DNA from: Leucosporidium creatinivorum
Taxonomy: Eukaryota > Basidiomycota > Microbotryomycetes > Leucosporidiales > Leucosporidiaceae
Direction: 5' to 3'
Assembly (NCBI GenBank): GCA_001600635.1
Contig: BCKL01000020.1
Location: forward strand, 310,001-374,000
DNA length: 64,000 nt
A program made the position numbers and the translations under genes. The notes under the pieces were generated by a model. It made no database searches, was not told the origin of the DNA, and saw only the letters and a list, made by a program, of their open reading frames with translations. Position 1 is the first letter of the stretch. Each line of letters opens with the position of its first letter. Below are positions 10,793-22,607 of the stretch, in pieces.

Positions 10793-13700
10793 TCACCTCG
10801 CCTTCCTCGCGCTCCTTCGGACTTGAGTCTCGACGCCCTCCTCCTCTTCAACATCCTGCCTAATCTCCCTCTCCTTCTTCCTCCTCTTCCTCGCACTTCC
10901 CTGAGTATCCCTCGGCTCCTCCTCCTCATCAGCCCCTCCTCCCCCACCACCAGCGAGCAAACTCTGGATCTGCTCCCTCGCCTCCCTCTCCTGCGGATCA
11001 TCGTAGGTGACGTACATGCTCTCCTCTTCTTCCTCGTCGCCGTACGCTCCTCCCTGGGTTTGCTGAGTGAGGCCGTAGCCGGGGATACGACGAGGTTGAT
11101 GTCGATTGGCGAGGTCGGGGAGGAGGGAGGGCGCCGAGCGGGACGTGGAGAGGGAGCGGTCGTCGGCGCTGAGGACGGAGTGCTCGCTGGGATCGCTCTG
11201 TAGGGGGTGCGATTCGAAGGGGATCAGCAAAGGGCACTATCGATGGCTGAGGCGCGGAGCTCGGCGAACTCACCTTCTTCCTCGCAATCCGACTCGCCAT
11301 ACCACCCTTCGCCTGACCCACGGGCACCGCAGCGTCCAGCTGAGCAAGCAAAAGCGACGTCTGCTCCTTGAGCAGCCTCGTCGTTGGCTCTTCGACTCGA
11401 GCAGGAAGCGGTGCAATCGGATCTGAAGATTGGTCGGCGGGGTCGCTCGTGAGGTGAGCAGGAGGGCGAGGGCGAGCTTGTGGTGGTGGGGAGGAGGGAC
11501 CGGGAGAGGAAGTGAACATGGCTTGAGATTGAGGAGGGGGGGAGCGTGGAGGAGGAAGGCGAGATGGAGGAGGCTGGGATTTGGCTTTCTTCGGCGAAGG
11601 CGAGGGAGAAGGGTCGCGAGCTTCCTCCTCGTAGGCGCCATTATCGAGGTCCGTCTCGTCGTGGCGTTGGTCGAGCGGATCCATGCCCCCAAGGTCCTCC
11701 ACCTCAATCATCGCCGTGCCGTCCTGCTCGACCTGCAGCGCCGGCTCCTCTACCCTCTGCTCTCCCAAAAGCGCATCGAACGCCCTCGAGTTCAACCTCG
11801 GCGGCACAATCCCCTGCTTCTGCTTCGACCCCGACCTCGACATGCTCTGTGAACCCGACCTCGAGGCTCCCCGACTCATCGTCTGCGACGCCGAGCTGTC
11901 CTTGCGAGGCGGCGAGGCGACGAGACCTGCGAGTTGTCCTCCTTTGCGCGGGTCGAGAGTGTGCGGGAAGTCAGCCTCGTTGAGTAAGTCGCTGGCGATG
12001 TAGCACTGCAGAGAGACGAGAGTTCAGTCGTTGCAGGAGGGCGAGCGAGGGAGCCCAGCGAAGCTCACCTTCTCGAGCCACTCGGGATGAACGATGGGCA
12101 GCTTGGCGGCGCGAGCCTTCTTGAAGTCGCCAAAAGTCTCGTTCTGCTTGTTGCCAGCGTGGAGGAGGTGCGTGACGTTGGTGCTGAAGGACTTGGCGTG
12201 GGAAGCGCCGAGAGAGGTGATCTTATCGATGAGAGCGGGGTGGTCGGCGCGCTGTTGAAGTGGGACTAGGGTCAGCGTGTAGACAAGTAGAAACGAGGTG
12301 AGCGAGCGTACGGGAATTTTGGACGAGAAGAGGATGGTGCAGCTCGACACCGGTCCCTCGCGCTTGACGAGGGGCATGTTCTCCTCCTCGGCGGAGACGG
12401 CCGTCTTCGAGCGACTGCGACGTCCTGCGGCAAGCAAGAGAACAGTCATCAGCCTTCAGCTCCGATCCTCCGAGCGCTCGTCGACGACTCACCTCCCTCA
12501 TTCGTAATATCCCTCGGCGTACTATCCTCATCCATCTCCAACTCCCTCCTCCGATCTGCCTCGTCACCCTTCCCCCTCGCCCAATGCCTCAACCACTGAA
12601 CGCCCTTAATCGGCACTCCCCACTCCAACGCCTTCTCAGCCTTGACCCCCTCGAGCTGCTGACCTCCCTCGAGCTCGCCGGAGAAGGAAGTGATGCCGCC
12701 GTGGATGAGATGGGTGCAGCGAGGGTGGAATTGCGGAGAGACGGTGCCGCCTGTTGGAGGGAGAGAAGGCGAGCGAGTGAGCGGAGGGAAGCGAGACGGA
12801 GAGGCTAGCGAGCGAAAGGACCTACCGATGTCGGTGATGAACCTCCTCAGGTGCACAGCCTCGACACCTTCGAATGTCGTCATATGCACCACCAGCTTCT
12901 CGGCGCCTGTAGAGGATGAGGTCGCGGGTGTCAGCGACGTCCTCACATGCTCGGCGGCAGAGGTCAGACTCACCAGCAACGGGAACGCTGTACGCCATCG
13001 GCCTCTCGAGCAAACGATCTTGAACCTCGACAATCGCGTCGCTCATGATGCAGTACTCGATCCAGCAGCCGGTGACGATTCGAGGGTCGGAGGAGGTGAG
13101 GAACTCGGTCGGGGCGCTGTGATGAGGAGGAAGCGGCGAGGTTGGAGGAATGAGAGGGCGGTGAAAATGAGAGGAGAAAGGAGCAATGCAGTGAAAGCGA
13201 GGATGTCAGCGCCTGCTCGCTTTCCATCGTCGACCCCGGCCATGCCGCTCCCGCCGAGCTTCTTCGCCTCCGTTTTCCAGTCCCTTAGCTCTGAAGCTCT
13301 GCAAACACGAAAGAAGACTCACCCAAAGTACTCCACACAAATCCAATCACCCACCACCCTCCCCTCCCCATCCCTCGCCTGCTCGTCAATCAGACACCTC
13401 CCACCCCTACTCTCGACCCCCCTAACCACGCTCTCCCGATTCCCCTCCCTCATCCCCATCAACGCAAATGTCACGCCCTCAAAGATCGGCAAATCTGGTT
13501 CCTCGCCCGACGATCCAGAGGAAGGTTGAGGAGCGGGAAGGGGGAAGGGAACGCCGGCGGCGGCGGTGGAGTGAAGCGGAGGGAAGTGGGAAGGAGGTGC
13601 AGTGTCGACGAATGCGGAGAGCTCTTCGAGGAAGCCGGAGTCGTCCCCCGTCGTCGTCTCGTGGAAGCGCTCCTCGACGACAGGCTGCTTCCTCCCCAGC

Positions 13701-15333
13701 GCGAGTGGCTTGGGTCCTCCTCCTCCTCGCTTCGAATCGGTGGGATGGCTGTTGAGGCTGAAGCTATCGGAACGAGAGGTCGAAAGAGCTTTGATGACGC
13801 TCTTGCCCTTCTTGCCGAGCTGGAAGGGCATGTCGGCGTTGGGATCGACTTCCATGGCCATCTCTTGCTGCTCGGAGGGTTGGGCGCGAGGTCGAGCGGC
13901 GAGGGGCGGACGAGAAGCGGAGGAGGGGAGAGGTGGAAGAGGAGGAAGGCCGTGGTGCGTGTTGGAAGCGAATTGGGAGCCGAAATTGTTGAGGAGGTCG
14001 TCGACGTCGGCGCCGATGGCGCTGCGCGAGTGTGCGGAAGGACGAGCCCGCTTGCGAGCGACTTGGAGCTCTTCCTCCTCCTCGCCCTCGGCGCCGAGGA
14101 CTACGCTCGCGCGCTTCCTGCCCAACTCGCCAGCGACGAGCGTATCCTGCACGCCGAGCTCCCTCATCTTGCCCTTCCCCTTGCCCTTGCCCCGCGCACT
14201 CTCCTCGTCGTCCTCCTCGCGCTCCACCACAAAGTCAGGCAACTCCTCCGGCTCGACCCCACCGTCCTTCCACACCCACACCCCCCTGCCTCCCTTCCCC
14301 TTCGTCGGCTCCCTCTCGCTCAGTCTCCCTCCAAGCCTCAGGACCTCAGTCAGCCATCCCTCCCAGACGATAACGATCTCCGGTAGAGCACGGCCGCGGG
14401 CGTGGTTGAGCTTTGTGAGGTCGGGATCGGGTTGACGGTGGCCGCGAGTGGGAGAGGCGACGACGAGATGGGTGGTGTCGGCGGTGAGTTTACTGAAGTA
14501 CTCGCCGCCGGCGGAGCGGATGGAAGAGATGAGAGATATGCGGTACTCGTCTGTTGTGCGTGGTGCGAAGCGAAGGGAAGGATGAGCAAGCCGGCGAGTA
14601 GGTGGGAGAGAGAAGCGAGAGACTCACCATTGTTGAAGCCGGTGAAGCAGATCTTGGCGCCGCTTAAGGCTTTGTAGCGATGTTCGTCTTCGATCTGGAG
14701 GGGCAAGGAGACGTCAAGTCAGCTATCGTACAGCGAGGGCTCGGCACGCGACTCGAGACTCACCTCGGCGAAGTCGACCTTGGCGGCGCTGGTCCACGCC
14801 TCTCGTACAGCCGGTAGCCAGGAAGGCGCCATGATCTTCATCCTCTTCTTGATGGCCATCTATGTAGCGGTGCGAACAGAGTCAACCAGCCGTAGAACCG
14901 GACTCGACCTAGCTCTCAATGCGATCTTGAGTGTGAGACTCACGTCAAACTTGGCACTGCCATGCGTGTCTGCTACGAGATGAGTCGTCTCGTTGGTAAG
15001 CGCTGGCTGAGCTTTCGCGCCGAGCTGATCAGCGAGGTCCATGAAGCTCGACTTGTCCTTGCCGCATCCCGAGACGGTAACGGTGAAGCCTTCGAGGGGT
15101 TTAATCTCCCTATTGAGCGCTTTAAGGTAATCCAGCTGGTCCTCGTCGTCCCCCTCCTGGTCGTCCAGCCACGGTCGCTCTGGCGAGGACGAGATGTCGC
15201 GTCGACGAGAGCTGGTAGACGCGTCGAGAGCGGGAGCTGGTCGTAGTGTGTGGCCTGTAGCGCCCCGCTTGCCATTGTTCTGGCGCATGCCCTTCTTGCC
15301 GCCTGGCTTCTTGCCCCGAGCGCCGAATCCCAT
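10793..15333 (-). CDS. DPB11: Rad4/Dpb11 (TopBP1-like) checkpoint and replication-initiation protein
   Basis: A large multi-exon gene; the first exons are 15333-14944 and 14859-14764. A basic N-terminus leads to BRCT 1 (about residues 75-160, with KIMAPSWLPAVREAW) and BRCT 2 (ending VWEGWLTEV). After a long acidic and Ser-rich linker come BRCT 3 (FEGVTFALMGM, ending TGCWIEYCI) and BRCT 4 (GVQWLRHW). A fifth BRCT-like segment follows (THLLHAGN, HPEWLEKCY). The C-terminus keeps a DDPQEREAREQIQSLL motif like that of fission yeast Rad4, then a basic end. In the known family this scaffold joins CMG assembly factors and activates ATR/Mec1. The gene is divergent from the Alba-type gene, with 105 bases between start codons. 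Confidence 0.85.
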
Positions 15334-15438
15334 GGCTGGCCGAGTCGAGCGCTGAGACGAGAGGGTGATGGTCGAAGGGAGAGAGGCGACTCTTGTTCTC
15401 CCGCCTTTCACTGCTCTGAGATCAGCTTCTCGACTAGG
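15334..15438. promoter_or_regulatory. Short shared promoter of Rad4/Dpb11 and Rpp25/Alba genes
   Basis: Only 105 bases separate two divergent start codons, so both promoters must lie here or inside the leaders. I see no TATA box. Such compact bidirectional promoters are typical of small fungal genomes. Confidence 0.5.
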
Positions 15439-16659
15439 ATGGATGCACCACATCCTCAACTAGCTGCTTTACTACCTGATGGGCTTCAGCACCATGCAGT
15501 TCGAGTCGCATCAGCCCACAGCATGACCAACTTGATCTCGTTTGCTCTCCAACATCTCCAGGTGCGCCGCTCTCTCTCCTGCAGGCTGTAGATCACGGCT
15601 GACCAGCTTCACAGACCCCCACGAATACCCCACTGCTGCTACACACCCTTCCAGCTCTTCCCGCGCCGACCGCTCCTCAGACTTCAACACAACCCTCCGC
15701 TTCTCGTCCAGCGCCCGCTCCTGCACCCGAACCGACTCCCGCCGACCCCGCGACAGAAGCTACCACTTCCAAGTCAACCAAGACAACCAAAAGCGGCAAA
15801 GGCATCCCCACCAATCCCGCTCTTTCCAAGATCATCTCTATCGCCGAAATCGTCAAACGGACTTATGTCGCTCCTCCCACGCCTGCCAATGCTCCCAAAG
15901 CAGCGAAGGTGAAGGGCAAGAAGAAGGCGATTGCGGGCCTGCATCAGTATACCTTCTTGGGCGCTTTGGAGGAGCTTGGACTCGCTGGTGTTGAGACGGA
16001 GCAGACCGAGGAGGAGAGGCAGGAGCAGATTGCGCTCGAGTGGATCACGGGAGGTAGAAGTGGGAGCAAGAGGTGTGTTAATGTCTTTGGGAGGAGCGAC
16101 TCGGTCGGTTTGGAGCTCGCAGGCTGACCTTCGCGTCCTCTGCTCTCTCCGCTCTTCTGCTCCCTCCCCCTGCAACAGGCCAAGGATGCGACACACCCCT
16201 TTCCTCGTCATCATTCTCTCCTCGGCTGTCGTGACCGAGCTGGAAACCCACCCCGGCTTCACGTGCGTCCCGCTCTCTCTCTCCTCGGCGCTTTGGAGAC
16301 CTCCCTCACCCCAGACACTGACCCTTCTTTCTCATCTTCGCAGCTACCAACCCCCAACATCTCCTGCACCACTTCCGAAGAAGCTCAAGACCCAAGCTCA
16401 GCAGCCCCCGAAGCGCGCCGCTCCCACCTCCAACGCCGGAGGAGAGAACTCGGCGATGGACGTCGACGCTACTGAGGAGAGAGCGGCTGCCGCCGCTGAC
16501 GAGGGCAAAAGAGCGGATCAGCCCAAGAAGAAGAGGAAGAGGAGTAGGAATGGGACGAGGAGTGGGAGGAAGAAGCAGGGTGCTGTTGAGGGCGAGGGTG
16601 GGGAGAAGGCGCCTGAGGGAGCGGAGGGGGAGGCGATGGATGTACAGGCTGATAGCTGA
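15439..16659 (+). CDS. Alba-domain protein, probable RNase P/MRP subunit of the Rpp25/Pop6 type
   Basis: Exons 15439-15561, 15615-16072, 16179-16262 and 16344-16659 give 326 residues. The Alba fold is recognisable in pieces: an ASAHSMTNLISFALQHLQ helix (residues 24-41), a PLLLHTLP strand, then LSKIISIAEIVKRTYV and GLHQYTFLGALEE. A Pro/Ala/Thr-rich insert of about 50 residues separates the strand from the second helix. The C-terminus is a long Lys/Arg tail (KKKRKRSRNGTRSGRKKQ) that probably binds RNA and directs it to the nucleus. By family it would take part in pre-tRNA or pre-rRNA processing. The exact subunit is not certain. Confidence 0.7.
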
Positions 16660-16924
16660 GCTACAGTAATAGCAGGGTGACCGCTTGAACTGCGTTGTCG
16701 TCGAAGCACTTCGCTCGCGTAGAAATGAGCAGAGAGCAGCTCCTCTATTCGCACTCGCTCGGCTCGTTCCCGCTCTCGTTCGTGCATCTCGAGAGTAAAG
16801 CAGTGATTGTATGCAAGCGAGGAAAGCAAAGCTAGGTACTCGTCGTCGTTCTCTCTGCGAAGCGGGGAGTCGGTCAGCGCAGCGTCGCCGAGCTTCCGCC
16901 CTCTCGTTCGAGGCTTACCAGCGT

Positions 16925-18116
16925 TCATCTTGAAGCTAGTCTGCGCGTTGACGGACGTGTCAGAGATATTTTCGACTTGCGCTGGGAGCAAGCAAAGGAC
17001 TCGTCAGTGAAGTAGCGCTCGTTTCCGCGAGGCTCGATGCCCCACTCTCGGCAAGCCTGCTGCCAGTCCTCCATCACCGAGGCATCCACATACTCGTGGG
17101 ACGGAATGGAAAACCTCCAGCGCTTGAGTTGCGACATGCTGGAGTAGCTCAGCATGGTGGCGAAGTGAACGCTTGGCTTGATGCTCATATTGTCGCCCCA
17201 GCGAGAGGCGAAGGAGATCTTCGTTTCGAGGAGGTTGAGAGGCGCTGACAAGATGGACAGTATCGTGTCAAGATCGAGGAGGTGGATATACTTGATCTCG
17301 AGAGAGGCGAGGGCGGTACAGAGGGGAAGAAAGGCGCGGAGCGAGAAGGTGTTCGGCTTCGAGAGATTTTCGGGCGGTCTGGTCGAGCATGGCGGGTACC
17401 TCAAACAGAGCTGCCCAAGTTTGGGAGCGATGGCCTGCAGCGGAGTATTCTAAGTGCGGGCGAAAGGCGCGTAGTCTGTGTCGAGCTCGAGTCGCTTGAG
17501 CTCGGGCGTGATGCTCGAGAGGGGCTGGAGGAAGGAGGGGAGAGCGGGAATGCTGGTGTCAATCACGAGAGTTTCGAGGGCCATCGGCGACGAGAAAGCA
17601 AAGTTTGGGTCGGCCGTCACTGCGACGTTCAGCTCGAGTTTTTTGAGCCCTGAGCACCGCAAAGAGATCAGCCTCATCGCCGAGCTAGCCTCACGCGGCT
17701 GGCTACTTACCTTGTAGAAGCAGCGAGTGCTGTGCGGCGAAGACGAAGGGCTTTACGAACACCTTCAACTCCTGCAGCTTCACTTGAGTCTGTTCGAGCA
17801 AAGCGAGCTCGGCGCTGGAGCGGTCGCCCGGGAGGAGCTCCAAGCGGCGCATCAGCTTAGGCTGGAAATTGGGCGAGGCCTGCAAGTCGATGAATTTGCG
17901 GAAGAGCGAGTTGGGGTTGATGGTCGAGTTCAAAGTCGACAGCAGGGAGACTTGGACATGCTGGGCGGGGCCGTTCCACGCTTTGACGACGAGCGAGTAG
18001 TCAAAGAGCGTCTCCCTCATCGTCTTCCATAGTTCTCGGGAGAGAAGCCAGTCGGCCACAAGGAGCTCGAAGATGCGAATGAGGAGCTCGGAGGGAAGGT
18101 CTTGGATGACGGCCAT
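16925..18116 (-). pseudogene. F-box protein, family A, decayed copy (A2)
   Basis: Exon 1 (18116-17711) encodes a normal F-box start (MAVIQDLPSELLIRIFELL). Exon 2 begins at 17649 and continues the leucine-rich repeats. At 17452-17450 the frame meets a TAG stop, after which the same frame continues with good family alignment (NTPLQAIAPKLGQLCL, later RGNERYFTD) to 16925. Translation would stop after about 200 residues, losing the second half of the repeats. The 3' intron seen in A1, A3 and A4 is also absent. It has no B partner downstream. It could still make a truncated Skp1-binding protein. Confidence 0.75.
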
Positions 18117-18856
18117 CTCGGCGAAGAGTGGAGGGGAGGAGAGGCGAGCGCGAGCAGGAGGGAAGGCGAAGGGAGGGTGATAGCTGCGGATCGAGAAGAG
18201 TCATGAAAAGGATAAAGTCAACATTCGGCCGGACCTGAGCGGCGCTCTGCTCGTCTACAGCTTCTCAGCTGAATTCAAACAACGACGACACTGGGATTCG
18301 CCTTGAGCACCGCTCCTACAGCTTCGTTCGCCTACAGCAAGCCAGGCTCTGTACCCTACCAGCTGAAGACGCGAGCTCACCTTCAGCAGCGGTCAATAGC
18401 GCCCGGCAGTAGCAGCTTCAGTCTCGCGTGTCAGCAGCTGCCCTTCTCGAGCTTCCTGTAGTCCTTCGAGGGCGTTGGAGGAGCGGGCGAGCGATGCAGA
18501 GGGTAGGCCGAGAGCTTCAATCCTGTCCTGGTCAGCGAGCTGTCGAGAGCAGAGAACGAGCGAAGTTGGAGGAAGCAAGAGGGAGGGAGCGAGAAACACG
18601 ACCAAGTCTCAAGGCGGAGAGGGGTTGCGACGACGAGTGGGTCGCTGCAGGGTAGAAGCACATGCTTCAAGTTCAAAACAGAAGCTGCTACAACGATTCC
18701 CGCTCTACTCGCGGCTACAACCCCCGCCGAGCGTCAGCGCCGAGCCGTTTTCGGTCGCGCTCGCCAGCCTACAGTCATGCTCGAGCTATGATAGCTTGCT
18801 ACATACCCAGCATAGTCTAGTGCTGTCTACTGTCCCTCTCAGCCCTCGCTCCAAGC
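18117..18856. other. Gap between A2 and B2
   Basis: About 740 bases upstream of A2 and downstream of B2. It should hold the A2 promoter and leader and the B2 3' end. Fragments resemble the Ser/Arg-rich A leaders, but I could not align them confidently. No gene seen. Confidence 0.35.
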
Positions 18857-20424
18857 TCAGTAATTGTCCTCCCCCTGGTAATCCGACGGCTCCTCGGCGT
18901 TCTCATCCCACTGCCCCGGCTCATCCCAGATCAAATCGTCCTCCACCAGCCCATCTATACCCTCATCGCCACTATATCCCTAAGGGGTGCTCTCCGCCTC
19001 TGCGACCTCAGGACCGTACATGCCCTAGCTACTTCCATCTCGACGGCCACGCCATTCCCGACGGCGAGGGCTTGAAGCTGAGTGAAGTGCTTCCACCGGT
19101 CGTAGGGAACTTGCAGATATTTGAGCGTCGGCTTCCATCCTCCGTTGGCGAAGGCAGCGAACACCGTGGCGGGGGTGGTGAAGGCGAGTCGACCGAGAGT
19201 AAGGTCCATGATGGGACAGTTGGCGAAGGAGGCGATGATGGCGCCGGTGGAGTCAAGGTCGAGGACGTCGAGGTGGAGTTTCTTGAGATGGGGCAGCTTG
19301 AGCAGGACGAGTGGAGGAGGAGGCGGTCGAGTAGAGGGGTGAGCGTGAGGGGGTCGCCACTCCTCGAGGTAGTCGCTAATGCGGAGCTCTCTGAGCGTTT
19401 TGCCGACTTGGCGGATGAGGGGGAGAAGGGACGATGAGTGGAGGTCCTCGTCCGATGCCTTCGGTCGTCCCAGGCCGATCTGGACAACCTCGAGTGGGAC
19501 TCGGCTCCAGTCGGCGCGCGCAAGCTCCTCCGAGAGCAAAGCTTCGGTTAAGATCCGGAGGGTTGTGAGCTTGGTCATGCCGGTGAGCGCGTTGACGAGA
19601 GCATGGGGAGCAAGGGTTGTGGACACGGTTGAGTAGCCGTAGTCGTCGAACTCCTCGTGCTCCTGAAAGGAGAGCCAGAGCGACTCCACCTCGGTGAAGG
19701 GCGCGAGCCAGTCCAACGCATCCGCTCACGACAATTGACGTCGACCCTCTTCTCCTCGTCGCAGGTTAGCCTTAGCGTACGGAGATGAGGGGCGAGATGG
19801 CGGAGCGAATGGACTAGCTGCTCGTAGGGCTTGTCCTTGCGATCGAGCTGATAGTAGACGTCGAGCGTGGTGACGGCGGGCAGTTGTCGGATGATGCGAG
19901 CATGAAGGTAGGTCTCCAGTAATCCACCGACCGGGACGGCGCCATCGATAGCTTCAGCGCTGGCCAGCACTCGGCGCTCCTCCTCGGACGAGTCCAAGAA
20001 GTCGAAGATGGGCTCGATCTCGGCTGGCGTAAGCATGGGCGGGGGCGTATAGAAGTCGGGGTCGCGATAAGCAGCGAGGTTGTCCGCAAAGGTGACCTTC
20101 CTGACGTGTAGAGCGTGACGAGGAGCGATCTCGGCGGCGCAGACGAGCAGGCTTGTGAGGGTTTTGTTGGTCAAGTAGAGATGCTGCAGCAGGATAGGTC
20201 GACCCTGTTTACAGCTGAACAGTGCTGAGCCTATCCTACACAACACTCACCTGCCACAGCGTAGGGATCACGAGCCGATGAAAGGTCGAGTCGACGAGGG
20301 AGAGAGCGCGGAGCGTGCAGAGGTCGTCGTAGTACTTTTCCTCGCCGACGTAGGGACGTAGAATTTCCACCTTGAGCTCGAGGGGTGGATTCGATAAGGA
20401 AGCGGCCTGGCCGTTGTAAGGCAT
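18857..20424 (-). pseudogene. F-box protein, family B, frameshifted copy (B2)
   Basis: Exon 1 is 20424-20251, the intron 20250-20184, and exon 2 starts at 20183. The first 58 residues are identical to B3. Near 19720 the frame slips by one base (a GCG codon of B1 reads CG here) so that the conserved WLAPF segment is out of frame; B3 has the same lesion. A second one-base loss near 19035, absent from B3, ends the protein at 18955 instead of the ancestral stop at 18857 and destroys the acidic tail. A full-length product is not expected. Confidence 0.8.
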
Positions 20425-20962
20425 GGCGAGGGAGAGGGAGAAGGAGGGGAAAGGCGATGGAGAGCGTAGAGAGCGTAGCTGTGAAGCAAGGCGGTCAGCG
20501 ATGATCTCCGAGTGTAAATAGTAAACTGGTAGAGCTACAGCCTCCTGGTAAACAGCTGTAGGCCCTGCGAGCGAGCTCCGACAGCTTCCGCTAGCACAGC
20601 TAAGCAGGCTCGCCCCTCTCGGGGACAACAGCTTCCAGGCAGCATCGACTGTCGCTTTAGACTCTCTCATCCTCCGCTGCCTTCTTTGAGCCCGTCCGAA
20701 CTACCATGCGCGAAGAAAGACTCACGAGCTTCGGTATGTGACTGACGCGAGAGCCGCGACGAGTCCAGAGCCGAGCGAGGTGTAGTGGGCTCTATCCTAG
20801 TCCCAACTAGCAGTTCCGTACGGCTCCTGTGAGCGGTCGAAGAAGCGAGACGATGAGGCGGGAGGGAGAGCACGAAGCGAGCGGACTCGTCGAGGTTGGG
20901 AATGGGGAAGCGGGCCTCAGTAAAGGGTTCCGATGGCTGAGAATGATATCGCATGCCTGAGA

Positions 20963-20969
20963 CTTTATA
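20963..20969 (-). promoter_or_regulatory. TATA box of F-box gene B2
   Basis: TATAAAG on the minus strand, in the same conserved context as the box ahead of B1 (2172-2178). B2 therefore keeps its core promoter although its coding region is frameshifted. Confidence 0.5.
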
Positions 20970-21409
20970 TCGAGTAGCATAGCAAACCCGCTGTAGGGAT
21001 GGAAGCTCTCGCCCGTCGCTCCTCTCCTTCGCCGAGCTGGTAGCCGAGCTCTGACGCCGTCTGCATAGGACGCCTCCTCTCCTTCAATCTAGTCACGTAC
21101 AGCTGCAGCAACGAGCCCGGCCTCACTAGCCTCCTGTGAGCTGAAGAAGCAGCGAGTCGAACCTCAGAGGTGCTTGGCTGCCCAGTGCCTTCCTTTCGCC
21201 CTTGGCCTCTCGCAGAAGAGATAGGGTACAACAGCAAGCTCCATCGCACAGAAGTAGCATCACAAGTTTTCTTCAAAGCTAGCGCCGCTACCGCACAGCA
21301 CTCCGTCCTCTTTCCGGCCTGCAAAAGCGAAGAGAGGTCAGCGCCGAATCGCCGGGCTTCGCCTCTCTCGTTCTGAGCTCACCGGTATCCGTCTTGAGCA
21401 GCTCCGAGA
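20970..21409 (-). other. Conserved A-B spacer, A3 side
   Basis: It begins with a 3' untranslated intron of A3 (donor in the ACCGGTGAGC context, acceptor TTTTGCAG followed by GCCGGAAAGAGG). It then continues with the block shared with the A1 and A4 spacers. The block happens to be open on both strands in all three copies, but the substitutions change amino acids freely, so I do not call a protein. Confidence 0.5.
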
Positions 21410-22607
21410 TCAGTCTGCAGATCAACGATACGTGTTAGCGAGCTGTGACTGCAAAGTAGACGGAGGAGAGGAGTCACCGGTGAAGTAGCGCTCGTCGCCG
21501 CGAGGCTCGATTCCTCGGGCTCGGCAGGCTTCCTTCCACTCTTCCCACCAGCGCACAGTCTTAAAAGCGCCTACAGAGTAGATATCCGCTTCGTACAATC
21601 TCCAGCGCTTCAGCATCGACAACCGAGGACAGGCGAGGAGGGCGGTGAGGTCGGCGATGACCCTGGTCTCCTCCGCCTTGTCCGGCGAGCGACGGCTTAG
21701 ACCAACCCTCATCAGTACGAGTGGAGCCGAGAGGAAGCCTACCAGGAACAGGACATCGGACGAGGTGATGTCGCACAGGTCGAGGGTGGTGAGGGACGTG
21801 CAGGCAGGGAGGAAGCGCTTGAAGAAGAAGGTGCCGCCGCTGGAGCCGATGCGTCGCAGAGATTTCATCGGGTGGCACTCGATCTTGAGGTATCTTAACT
21901 GAGAGGCTAATTCCCTCAACGGGGCCTCGAGCCCTTCACCCAGAGCATGCCATTGCCAGAGAGTGAGCTCAAGGCGGGTGAGGCGAGGGGCCACGGCGGA
22001 AAGGGGAATAAGGAAGGAGGGGAGCTGGGTGAACGCGGAGCCGTTGATGATAAGCTGGAGGGTCTCCAGAGATAGAACACGAGTTGGACTGGAAGGTGTC
22101 TGGACCTCCGTCCCCAGCCTTAAGGCTCGGAGACCTATGGCGCAGGAGAGGTTCAGCTTGATCTCGCTTTAGATAAGTAGGAGGGTACTCACCTTGCAAG
22201 AGCGGCCAATGAACCTCACTCAAATCCATCAACTGCTTCTCAAAGACGTAAAGCTCTTGCAGATCAACCTCATGCCGAGCAAGAAGAGCGAGCTGTTCCG
22301 CCGGACTCCCGCCCCCTTCGACATGCCAGCCGCCGAGGTCCAACCGCTTCATGCGCCGCAAGCGGATCCCGTCTGGCATCATAAGCGCCCTGAGATACCT
22401 CCGCCATGTCGCATCTCCGTAGGTTTCGAAGCGCGACGAGAGGAGCGCCTGCGATGGAGCTCGCCAGCTCCGAGCGACGAGGGCGGTGCAGGAGAGGTAG
22501 GTTTTCAGCTCCTGGCGACAAGTGATAGGATCTACGTGGGCGTCTTCTGTGCCGAGGTCCAGGATGCGAATAAGGAGCTCGGGCGGAAGGTCTTGAATGA
22601 CGGCCAT
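21410..22607 (-). CDS. F-box/leucine-rich-repeat protein, family A (A3)
   Basis: Exons 22607-22193, 22134-21478 and 21414-21410 give 358 residues, and all phases close. The F-box start (MAVIQDLPPELLIRILDLG) and the ALVARSWRAPSQALL helix are followed by leucine-rich repeats. Near the C-terminus lies a conserved block of WWEEWKEACRARGIEPRG type, which is also present in A4. The last intron again leaves a two-residue exon ending in TD. No lesion is visible, so this copy is probably functional. It is the mirror partner of A4 across the DnaJ core, yet much less similar to it than B2 is to B3. Confidence 0.8.

Noticed and set aside
10823-15246. Several long plus-strand open frames opposite the Rad4/Dpb11 gene.
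   Set aside because: They mirror GC-rich, low-complexity coding sequence of the minus-strand gene, lack domains and splice logic, and are antisense shadows.
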